DNA of 64,000 nucleotides, taken from contig NC_069370.1 of assembly GCF_021730395.1 (NCBI RefSeq), positions 68,899,501 to 68,963,500 of the forward strand, read 5' to 3'. The notes beneath the pieces were generated by a model. The model ran no database searches. It worked only from the letters and a program-made list of their open reading frames with translations, and was not told where the DNA came from. Each line of letters starts with the position of its first letter. The first letter of the stretch is position 1. The DNA comes from Mercenaria mercenaria (Eukaryota > Mollusca > Bivalvia > Venerida > Veneridae). Made by a program: the position numbers and the translations under genes. Below are positions 47,777-57,660 of the stretch, in pieces.

Positions 47777-49480
47777 ACTAGAAAATGCTTTTGTAAAAAA
47801 GCGCATGTCTCCCCCAATGCAGTCCTATAGGCAAGAAGTCAATAGAGGTCAGGAGAGAAAGTCAAAGAGACAATGATGGTTGGCTGCAATAGGGATCATC
47901 TATTTGGCATGTCCAGTCATCCCGCTAAATTTCGACACTCTTGGCCTAGTGGTTCTCAAGTCACTGTTCAGGCTCCTGTGACCTTGACCTTTGATCAAGT
48001 GACCTCAAAATAAATAGGGGTCATCTACTCTGCTTGTCCAATCATCCTATTAAGTTTCAACATTGTAGGTCAAGTGGTTCTCAAGTTATTTCCAAAAAAT
48101 GATTTTACATGAACAGGCCACTGTGACCTTGACTTTTAATAGACTGACCCCAAAATCAATAGGGGTCATCTACTCTGCATGTTCAATTATCCTATGAAGT
48201 TTCAACATTCTGGGTCAAGTGGTTCTCAAGTTATTGATCGGAACTGGTTATCAATGTTCAGGCCCCTGTAACCTTGACCTTTAACGGAGTGACCCCAAAA
48301 ACAATAGGGGTCATTTACTCTGCATGAACAATCATCCTATGAAGTTTCAACATTCTGGGTCGAGAGGTTCTCAAGTTACTGATTGGAAATGGTTTTCCAT
48401 GTTCAGGCCCCTGTGGCCTTGACCTTTAACAGAGTGACCCTAAAATCGTTAGGGGTCATCTACCCTGCATGACCAATCATCCTATGAAGTTTCATCATTC
48501 TGGGTCAAGTGGTTCTCAAGTTACTGACCGGAAATTGTTTTCAATGTTCAGGCCCCTGTGACCTTGACCTTTCACAGAGTGACCTCAAAATCATTAGGGG
48601 TCATCTACTCTGCATGACCAATCATCCTATTAAGTTTCAACATTCTGGGTCAAGTGGTTCTCAAGTTACTGACCGGAAATTGTTTTCAATGTTCAGGCCC
48701 CTGTGACCTTGACCTTTCACAGAGTGATCCCAAAATCATTAGGGGTCATCTACTCTGCATGACCAATCATCCTATTAAGTTTCAACATTCTGGGTCAAGT
48801 GGTTCTCTAGTTACTGATCGGAAATGGTTTTCAATGTTCAGGTCCCTGTGACCTTGACCTTTGACGGAGTGACCCCAAAATCAATAGGGTTCATCTACTC
48901 TTCATGACCAATCATCCTATGAAGTTTCAACATTCTGGGTCAAGTGGTTCTCAAGTTATTGATCGGAAATGGTTTTCAATGTTCAGGCCCCTGTGACCTT
49001 GACCTTTGACGGAGTGACCCCAAAATCAATAGGGGTCATCTACTCTTCATGACCAATCATCGTATGAAGTTTCAACATTCTGGGTCAAGTGGTTCTCTAG
49101 TTATTGATCGGAAATGGTTTTCAATGTTCAGGCCCCTGTGACCTTGACCTTTGACGGAGTGACCCCAAAATCAATAGGGGTCATCTACTCTTTATGACCA
49201 ATCATCGTATGAAGTTTCAACATTTTGGGTCAGGTGGTTCTCTAGTTATTGATCGGAAATAGTTTTCAATGTTCAGGCCCCTGTGACCTTGACCTTTCAC
49301 GGAGTGACCCCAAAAACAATAGGGGTCGTCTACTCCAGCAGCCCTACAATCCTATGAAGTTTGAAGGTTCTAGGTCAAATGGTTCTCCAGTTATTGCTCG
49401 GAAATGAAATGTGACGTACGGACGGACGGACGGACGGACGGACAGGGCAAAAACAATATGTCTCCTGGGGGAGACATAAT
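47777..49480 (+). mobile_element. Array-type element with regular 145-bp tandem core
   Basis: Left end ACTAGAAAATGCTTTTGTAA, then GCGCATGTCTCCCCC. The core is about ten units with a strict period near 145 bp (TTCTGGGTCAAGTGGTTCTC; ATTAGGGGTCATCTACTCTG), some units over 95% alike, for example those starting near 48,509 and 48,654. A GGAC tetranucleotide microsatellite (about 49,418-49,442) precedes the terminal hairpin ATGTCTCCTGGGGGAGACAT at 49,458-49,477 and AAT. The left and right ATGTCTCCCC words are inverted, giving subterminal inverted repeats. Open frames here, repeating every 145 bp, are not genes. Confidence 0.75.
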
Positions 49481-50708
49481 TATATTGACATCCATTCACT
49501 TAACTTTAATTTCATAAAATTATGCCTCTGAAATATTATTTCAAAGTGTAACTTCAAGAAAATACACAAAGCATTGAAAGCTCTGGCAGTTGAAATTCCA
49601 AAATTATAGTCATAGCGTTATGACAAAAGTATAGTAACAAAAATACCATTAAGACCCTATATTTCTCAACTGACTAACTTCATAACCAAGCTTTCAAAAA
49701 GACAGCCACTCTGACAAAATTTTATAGATAATGAATAGAAATATTGGCATCTAGATTGTTAACTAGCAAGGTTTATTTGACATAGTGACCCCGTCTTGAA
49801 CATGATCAAGATTTCATTACAAAGAAAAAAAAACATTTTAAAATTTCATGAAGGTCTGGCAAAACTTGTTGCTTTTGGAATGTTAATCAGGCTTTTCTAT
49901 GATATGGCATAGTGGTGTACTGCATTTCAATGTATCAAACTTTATATATATTAGGAGAGAGAGAGAGAGAGATGGTGAGCACTGGCACTAATTTAACTGG
50001 AAATAATTTAACCAACCTTTCAGTTCAATGTCTGTGTCATAACTTGGTCCTTCTCTTACTTCATGTGTCACTCTCTTCATGGCCCTTAATTCAACAATAT
50101 CAATTTCAACAATAAAATTACTGGTATACGTGTCTGGCACCATGCATGCTAGACAAGTCATGCTTTGTAATGTATAAAGTATCAGCTGATATTACTGAGA
50201 AGACTGTAACATTGTAAACAACTACTAATTTATTACTATTTAAGATCCATAGAGATAAACCAAACTAACAATGGACTTCTTTTGTTTAAAAACTTATCAA
50301 CAAATGCAAAGCATATAAATATTTTTCAAAGAAAAATTAATTTTTCTAGGTTCAGAGTCCATTCAAAACAAGATTTTGTTCACATGGCGACTTGTCCTGC
50401 TTTTCACATTTGAACTCACATTGGTGCAGATGAGAAAGTGATTCTATTTCAGCAACCTAATCATCTCAGCCACTAAAGCCTATTTTCTATCATTTCTTAC
50501 AACTATATCAAGTCATCTTTTTCCATGTTAAAAGCAGCTGTATTGGTTTTAATGTTCTTGCCTACATAGCAGGGAAAGTATACATTTGTCCATGCATGTG
50601 CCAGGGATAGATATTCCTGTCTTTTCCTTGAGAAAAATCTTTGTCTAAAATAGCGTGCACCTGGGTGAAGTCACATAGCACTGGCATTATTATGACGTCA
50701 TAAACTAT
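49481..50708. other. No recognisable gene; short GA microsatellite
   Basis: (GA)n at about 49,953-49,972. The part from 49,780 to 49,900 resembles a worn array unit. Confidence 0.5.
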
Positions 50709-52310
50709 ACAAGAGGGTCATGATGACCCTATATCACTCACTTGGCCATGATATAATCATGATAAACATTCTGACAAAGTTTCATGAAGGTAGTGTCATA
50801 AATTTGTTTGTTTGTTTGTATTGGGTTTAACGCCTTTTTTTCTACAGTATTTCAGTTATGTAACGGCTGCCAGTTAATCAAACCAGTGTTCCTGGATTCT
50901 GTACTAGTACAAACCTGTTCTCCACAAGTAAATGCCAACTTCCCCACATGAATCAGAGGTGGAGGACTAATGATTTCAGACACAATGTCTTTTATATCAA
51001 ATCGTTATGGAGAACATACGCCTCGCCCAGGGCTCGAACTCAGGACCCTGAGATCTGTAGATCTGTGCTCTCCCTATTGAGCTAAGCCGGCAGGCTAGTG
51101 TCATAAATGTCGCCTCTATGTTGTTAATAAGCTTTCCCTCTGATTTGAGTGCTGAACTAGTTATTGACCCCCACCTGAACCAGTATCTAACTTGGCATCG
51201 GAACCATCAAGATAAACATTCTGGCCAAGTTTCATGTAGATAGGGTCCTTAATATGGCCTCTAGGGTGTTTTCCTAGTATGAGCAGGTGACCTAGTTTTT
51301 AACCCCACATGACCCAGTTTCAAACCTGGCCTTAAAAGTTATCAAGATGAACAGTCTGACTAAGTTTCATGAAGATAGCGTCAGAAATTTTGGCCGCTAG
51401 GGTGTTAACAAACTTTTCATTTGATTTTACCTGGTGACCTAGTTTTTGACCCCAAATGACCCAGTTTCAAACTTGATCTAGAAATCATCAAGATAAACAT
51501 TCTGTGCAAGTCTGTATCAAATCAAAGCATAAATGAATCCTCTATATGGCTGAAAGGGCCAAAATAGAAAATTTTGCACCATTCAGGGGCAATAACTCTA
51601 GAACCCATGACGGAATCTAGCCGGTTTTTGAAAGGAACCAAGTTCTTATTGTGACTTAAGTTGTGTGTAAGTGTGGTTAAAATTGAATGCAAAATGTCAC
51701 TATCAAGTTCTCAAGGTAAAAATTACAAATTTTGACTCTTTCAGTGGTCAATCAGGGGCTGTAACTCAGGAACCTATTATTGGATCTGACGGATTTATCA
51801 TGGAATCCAAGATATATTGTTGCTTAAGGTATTTTGCAAGTTTGTATCAAATCAGACCATAAATGAGGTCTCTATATGGCTGCAAAAGACAAAATAGCAA
51901 AGTTTGGCCCTTAAAGGTGTCCTAACTCTGGAACCCATGAAAGGATCTGGCCAGATTTCGAAAAGAACTATGAAATTATGCCAATATAAGTTGTACACAA
52001 GTTTGACTGAGATCAAGTTTGATTGAGATTCACTGAAAAATGTGGTCTCTATCATGTTCACAAGACAAAATAGCAAGTTTTCGTCCTTTAAAAGGGGCCA
52101 TAACTCTGGAATCCATGATGGGATCTGGCTAGTTTACAAAAGGAACCGAGATATTAATATGCCATACAAGTTGTGTGCAAGATTGATTAAAACTGACTGC
52201 AAAATATGGTCTTTAGTCTCTATCGTGTTCACAAGAAATTATGAATGGTCGGAAAACGGAGGAAATGCGATCACAAAAGCGCACCTAGTGACAGGTGTGC
52301 TGAAAAAAAA
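50709..52310 (+). mobile_element. Array-type element interrupted by a SINE
   Basis: It starts ACAAGAGGGTCATGATGACC (hairpin as at the window start) and ends GATCACAAAAGCGCACCTAG plus TGACAGGTGTGCTGAAAA, a worn version of the AGCTCACC...GGTGAGCT palindrome. The core has two unit types: GACCTAGTTTTTGACCCC units and, after about 51,530, AATAGCAAATTTT / GGGGC(C/A)ATAACTCTGGAA units like those at 54-55 kb. Confidence 0.7.
50804..51095 (-). mobile_element. Bivalve Meta-domain-type SINE with intact target duplication
   Basis: On the minus strand a tRNA-like head (CCGGCTTAGCTCAATAGGGA, B-box GAGTTCGAGCCCTGG) is followed by the body (TCATGTGGGGAAGTTGGCAT; AACAGGTTTGTACTAGTACA), then GCGTTAAACCCAATACAAAC and CAAA repeats. 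The 13-bp target duplication TAGTGTCATAAAT flanks it exactly (50,791-50,803 and 51,096-51,108). This closely resembles the BivaMD-type SINEs as I recall them. The perfect duplication argues for a young insertion. Confidence 0.85.
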
Positions 52311-52557
52311 ATGCTAGGAAATACTAAAACGATCGATTTTGAACGTTACAGGCAAGAAAACTGTCTGTCTTTGTAAGACAGCTTTTCTCCAAACCCTCGG
52401 TACAGCTTGGATAAAAAACACCTCACTAAAGCTCGGTTTTCCATTCCACACTGTCCCCCTGGTAGGGAAAAAACGTCTTACACCGGCAGGCATTGTAAGA
52501 TCATTATACACTTTGCTTGAAATTCTTACTTTTAATGTGTTTAATTTTGGCTATAAG
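52311..52557. other. Spacer between array element and Mutator-like exon
   Basis: GTCTGTCTTTGTAAGACAGC (about 52,360-52,383) resembles the opening hairpin of the element at 56,641. No gene is supported. Confidence 0.4.
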
Positions 52558-52710
52558 TTAAATGGAAGTACCTTTTTGTTTGAGTAGGAGTCTTCGTCGT
52601 TTTGCTTGATGTATAATAGGAATAGCTTTCCTTGCATGTGCGATCATGTCCCTGTAGGTTACAAGTTTTAATGTGTGTCCTCCAGGTGAAACTCCTAGTT
52701 TGCGATTAAC
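52558..52710 (-). CDS. Mutator-like transposase, probable last exon
   Basis: After TTTTATTCATGCAG, 50 codons are open and end at TAA: VNRKLGVSPGGHTLKLVTYR, then a basic tail with HQAKRRRLLLKQKGTSI. An SPG.HT motif followed by a Lys/Arg-rich tail is what I recall at the C-terminus of the Mutator-like proteins common in invertebrates. It lies ~250 bp downstream of the next recognisable coding sequence (52,970-53,564), consistent with a separate terminal exon of the same minus-strand gene. Alternatively it is the end of an unrelated gene. Confidence 0.45.
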   Translation of the reverse strand, partial: VNRKLGVSPGGHTLKLVTYRDMIAHARKAIPIIHQAKRRRLLLKQKGTSI

Positions 52711-52969
52711 CTGCATGAATAAAATACAAATAAAAGTTAGTTTTTCAATCCTGTGTGTTGACTAAATTTGCAGGATTTATATCAATTTAATAATTTGATG
52801 AAATATTAAACTAAACAATATATGACACTAGGAAAGAAATTATAGATTGACTGATTTCAATTTTAACAACTTTACTACACCTATATTACACACTGTAACT
52901 ATTAATATGGAAGCCATTTTCATACTAATCAATAATTACTTAACACCAGAAACTCATACAGGAAATACA

Positions 52970-53564
52970 TGGAAAAACAAAAGTTCTTCTGTACTACACC
53001 CAGCTGAAGCTGTTAATTCAGATTTGCTGAGCCAGAAAAATGCAGGGCCTTTTTTTCTTTTCACACCATGACTGACAAAATGATTGGTCTCCAAAAAGAT
53101 GACTACTAATGGCTTGGAGACCTTCAATCATTCCTTGCTCGTTATTATGATTTTGACTAAGACATAACTGAACAGCTTAAGAATATACTTTACACCTTGG
53201 TTTGACGCTGACCTATATTTCCTTTGAAGTCCGTATAGGAGAGAACTTACATTCTTCCTTATATGATTTTTGTCTGACTTTTTCCCTACTGAAGAATCTA
53301 CTTTTGATCGGACATTACTAATTGTGGCAGTATCATTATCACCAACAATTGCTCCTGTATTTATTCCCATGGTCTAAAGAGATTTAACCATTTCAACAAT
53401 GTCTGATTCCATAGCTTTCGCAGAACCTGCCCAATTATGTCTGCAGTCATGCTCACCTGGACACTGTCCTTTGACTTCACTGGCTTCACAAATTCTGCAG
53501 CCTTTTGAACGTACAGCATAGCCAACAACCTTTCCAGTTTTGCATCCTATCATTTTGCAATGCC
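52970..53564 (-). pseudogene. Mutator-like transposase, central DDE-region exon, interrupted
   Basis: The acceptor TGTTTTTAG precedes GHCKMIGCKTGKVVGYAVRS, KGCRICEASEVKG and EHDCRHNWAGSAKAMESDIV. This C..C...HDC..NW.GS.KAME pattern is the hallmark of Mutator-like transposase domains in invertebrates. Next, MGINTGAIVGDNDTATISNV holds the catalytic-type GD(N/D)D. One in-frame TAG (53,371-53,373 region, after VKSL) separates these. Near 53,140 the frame shifts, and similarity continues as NHNNEQGMIEGLQAISSHLF, GDQSFCQSWC. So there are at least two breaks and the product is not functional as read. A cut-and-paste DNA transposon or a domesticated relic. Confidence 0.7.
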
Positions 53565-53710
53565 CTAAAAACATGATATGAAAATAAGGACTATATGAAA
53601 TATTTCTATCAATAACATTATCAGTGTTATAAAAATAAATTAAACTCTCGACTATTCAACTTCCTTGTCAACCAAATAAATATTATTGTAAAAAAGAGGT
53701 ACACTTTTGT

Positions 53711-55287
53711 AACAAGACGGCCATAATGGCCCTATATCGCACACCTGTTATCATTGCACTTGAGGACAAGAAGATCCTCAGAAAAAATATTTAAGTCCAA
53801 AGTACAGGAACAACAAAGGGAAGAAATTAAACCAAAAAGAAAAAAAAATTATTACAAGGTCAGATATGTCAAAATACACCTCAAAATTGGAGGTACCATC
53901 CATGATGTACCACAGAAAAGCGGCCTCGGGTTTTCCCTACGGCCAATAGTAAAAAAGTTACTAAAAATAAGCTATTTATAGTAACCTAGAAGGGAAGTAA
54001 TTAAAAAAATTATTGTAAGTGAACAAAAAAAGGATCTGCCAAATAAATTTGTTGACATAAATGAAATTTCAGATCAGTATCTTTATTAGTTAGGGAGATA
54101 TAACGATTTTAATTTGAAATAAAGGGAAGTAATTCGACATAGAATCAATCCATAGTTATCTACCCTGATTGTCTCAGTCCAACTAATGCCAATAATGAAA
54201 TTTCAAGTAAGTCCTATAAGTACTTACTGATATAAATCCATTTTGATTACAATCAGGGGAGGTAATCAGATATAAAATAACTCTGGAACCTACGATTGGA
54301 ACTGATTTGTCATGGAATCCAAGACTTATTGTTTTTGAATATATTTTTGAAGTTTGTATCAAATCAAATCATAAATGAAGTCTCTATATGGCTGCAAAAG
54401 CCAAAATAGCAAATTTTGGACCTTTAAGGGGCCATAAGTCTGGAACCCATAATGGAATCTGGCCAGTTCAAGAAAGGAACCGAGATCTTGTGGTGATACA
54501 AGTTGCGTGCAAGTTTGGTTAAAATCAAATCATACATGAAGCTGCTATTGTGCAGACAATGTCAAAATAGCTAATTTTGGCCCTTTCAGGGGCCATAACT
54601 GTGGAACCCATTAAGGGATGTGGCTGGTTCAAGAAAGGAACCGAGATCTTATCGTGACACAAGTTTTGTGCAACTTTGATTAAATTCAAATCATAAATGA
54701 AGCTGCTATTGTGCAGACAAGGTCAAAATAGCTAATTCTGGCCCTTTCAGGTGCCGTCACTCTGGAACCCATAATGGAATCTGGCCAGTTCAAAACAGGA
54801 ACCAAGATCCTATGGTGATACAAGTTGTGTGCAAGTTTGGTTAAAATAAAATCATAAATGAAGCTGCTATTGTGCAGACAAGGTCAAAATAGCTAATTCT
54901 GGCCCTTTCAGGGGCCATAACTCTGGAACCCATAACGGAATCTGGCCAGTTCAAGAAAGGAACCAAGATCTTATGGTGATACAAGTTGTGTGCCAGTTTG
55001 GTAAAAATCGAATCATAAATAAAGCTGCTATTGTGCAGACAAGGTCAAAATAGCTAATGTTGGCCCTTTCAGGGGCCATAACTCTGGAACCCATAATGGG
55101 ATCTGGCTAGTTCAAGAAAGGAATCGAGATCTTATGGTGATACAAGTTGTATGCAAGTTTAGTTAAAATAAAATCATAAATGAAACCACTATCATGCAGA
55201 CAAGAAATTGTTGACACACGGACTAACAACAGACGAAGGGTGATCACAAAAGCTCACCTTGTCACTATCTGACAGGTGAGCTAAAAA
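53711..55287 (+). mobile_element. Array-type element, complete, 161-bp units
   Basis: It opens AACAAGACGGCCATAATGGC (hairpin GGCCAT-A-ATGGCC). It then has the module ending GGGTTTTCCCTACGGCC shared with 42.7 and 45.1 kb, then at least four units with a regular 161-bp period (CAAAATAGCTAATTCTGGCC at about 54,563, 54,724, 54,885 and 55,046). It ends GATCACAAAAGCTCACCTTG plus TGACAGGTGAGCTAAAA. It lies in the gap between Mutator-like exons. Confidence 0.75.
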
Positions 55288-56350
55288 AGAATTACAGAGT
55301 TGTAGAACCTGCACATTTGTGCCAATTAAGTTTAAAATCCCTTGATAAATGGCAGAGTTATGAACCAGACAAGAAACAGACCTTGTTAACCTTTGACGTG
55401 TGACCTTGACATTGGAGCTAGTGGTCTGGTTCTTGCACATGACACATCATCTCATTAAAGTTTAAAATCTCTTGATAAATGGCAGAGTTATGAACCAGAC
55501 AAGAAACAGACCTTGTTAACCTTTGACTTCTAAGTGTGACCTTGACATTGGAACTAGTGGTCTGGTTCTTGCACATGACACATCATCTCATTAAAGGGAA
55601 TATTAATGCCAATTAATATCGAAATCTCTTAATGAATGGCAGATTTATGAGCCGGACAAGAAACAGACCTTGTTAACCTTTGACCTTGGACCTAGGGCTA
55701 TTGGTCTTGTGCATAACATATTGTCTCATTATGGTAAACATTTATGCCAAGTTATTTCAAAATCTTTTCATGGACGGCAGAGTTATGGAATGCCTGGACA
55801 CAAAACAGACCCTGTTAACCTTTGATATCTACATTTGACATTGATCTTAGAGCTAGGGGTCTGAGTCTTGCCCATGACATGTCGTCTCATTATGGTGAAC
55901 ATTTACGCCAAGTTATTTTAAAATCCCTTTATAGATGGCATCATAATGGCAGACTTATGGACCTGACACGAAATGTGACAGAGTCAGATGGATGGATGGA
56001 AGGAAGCAGCATATTTCTATGTCCCCCTATTTTTCTTCAGAAAAGGCAGAGGACAAAAAGGGCCATAATTCAGCCAAAATACTTGACAGAGTTATGTACT
56101 CTATCCTACAGATAGAGACTGTTATAATAAACAAGTGATAAAGCTTTCAAAGCCATATGTCAAACAATTTACTCAAAATATGAACTGGTATGAAAAGGCC
56201 AAAATTCACCCAGATATCTTTGACATAGTTACAAACCCTTGATTACAGATGGGGATCAAGACGATGTTCAAGTGTTCAAAGTGTCACAGCCACATATCAA
56301 ATAGTTTTGACAAAACATGGACTTGTACCAAAAAATGAAGCAATTTCCAA
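55288..56350 (+). repeat. Diverged array of GGCAGAGTTATG units
   Basis: Units with AAATGGCAGAGTTATGAACC, GACCTTGTTAACCTTTGAC and TGCACATGACACATC(A)TCTCAT recur at 130-165 bp spacing; a GGATGGATGGAAGG tract near 55,989 suggests the right end of an element. Same unit family as 43.1-44.0 kb. Confidence 0.6.
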
Positions 56351-56356
56351 GTCCAA

Positions 56357-57560
56357 ACAAGAGCACGTAGAACACGAAATGCCACCCTTGATGCATTCAG
56401 TAACAGCACAAGGAACAGAAATTACTGGTCACTGTACACAAAAGGTCTACAGTTCTGGGTAAATGTGACCTTGACCTTTGTCCTAAAAATAGTTAGAGGT
56501 CATCTGCTGGTCATGATCAAGCTCCCTATTAAGTTTCGTGATCCTAAGCCCAAGCGTTCTCAAGTTATCATCTGGAAATGGTTTATAAATTGTTCTGGGT
56601 AACTGTGACCTTGATCTTTGACCTACTTCCTCAAAATCAACAAGAGCTGTCTGTAAGACAGCATGCTTGGCTTTTCTCAGTGCTTGACTCTGAATTAGAG
56701 CTTTGCCAGTAAAAACTTTATAAAAAATTTTACCAAAAAATTTTAAGTTAAAAAGGGGCATAACTCTGTAAAAATTCAAATCAGAGTTATGGGGATTGTT
56801 CCTACTGGTGTAGACTTTGATCGTAAATAACTATTTTAAGTTTCAAGTCAAAAGCTTTGATAGTAACAGAGATATTTGACTTTATCAAAAACTTTAACCA
56901 AAAATTCTAAGTCAAAAAGGGGCATAACTCTTGTCAAAATTCAAATCAGAGTTATGGGGATTGTTTCTGCTGGTGTAGGCTTTGATAGTAAATATCTGTC
57001 AAGTTTCAAGTCAAAAAGCTTTGATAGTAACAGAGATATTTGACTTACCAAAAACTTTAACCAACGGCGACAGCGACGCCGACACTGACTCCGAAGCTTG
57101 GGTGAGTGCAATAGCTCTACTTTTTCTTCCAAAAGTCGAGCTAATTAGGGTCATCTGCTGGTCATGACCAACCTCCATATCAACTTTCATGGTCCTAGGC
57201 CCAAGCATTCTTGAGTTATCATCTGTAAACCTTTTAACTATTCCGGGTCACTGTGATCTTGACTTTGATCTACTGACCTCAACATCAAATGGGGTCATCT
57301 GCTGATCATGATCAACCTCCCTATCAAGTTTCGTTATCCTAGGCCCAAGCGTTCTCAAGTAATCGTCTGGAAACTGTTCAACTGTTCTGGGGTCACTGTG
57401 ACCTTGACCTTTGACCTACTAATCTTAAAATCAATAGGGGTCATCAGCTGGTCATGACCAATGCCCCTGTCAACTTCCATGATCCTAGGCCAAAACAGTC
57501 TTGAGTTGTCATCCGGAAACCATTTAACTGTTCCGGGTCACTGTGACAGAGTTGCTGCTT
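56357..57560 (+). mobile_element. Array-type element interrupted by a nested element
   Basis: AACAAGAGCACGTAGAACAC opens it. Units with AAGCGTTCTCAAGTTATCAT and TGACCTTGACCTTTGACCT (57,399-57,417) are the same family as 1.4-3.3 kb. The array is split at CAAAATCAA by the element at 56,641-57,143 and resumes with TTAGGGTCATCTGCTGGTCA. Confidence 0.65.
56641..57143 (+). mobile_element. ~503-bp nested array-type element
   Basis: CAAGAGCTGTCTGTAAGACA opens it (7-bp-stem hairpin GCTGTCT-GTA-AGACAGC). Two ~190-bp units follow (AAAAGGGGCATAACTCT; CAAATCAGAGTTATGGGGAT; TTGATAGTAACAGAGATATT). It ends with a GACAGCGACGCCGACACTGA tract, then TAGCTCTACTTTTTCTTCCA, AAAGTCGAGCTAA. GAGCT at the start and GAGCTAA at the end mark the boundaries. 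Neighbouring sequence rejoins the interrupted array. Confidence 0.7.
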
Positions 57561-57660
57561 TTCAAACCACAGTAACTGTTGTGTTAAGCTGGATCAATAT
57601 TTCTGTCTATTTCTGAGACTCTAACACTGACTGATAAATGAAACAAGTTCTTCACTATGA

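Noticed and set aside
48509-48851. Two near-identical open frames spaced 145 bp apart
   Set aside because: They are the same frame read through successive array units; no start context or domain.
47777-49480. Regular array considered as a CRISPR array
   Set aside because: Whole 145-bp units are repeated with no short constant repeat and unique spacers, and the DNA is animal.
52314-52587. Overlapping frames of 65 and 82 codons between the array element and the Mutator-like exon
   Set aside because: No motif, and part of the sequence resembles the hairpin start of a repeat family.
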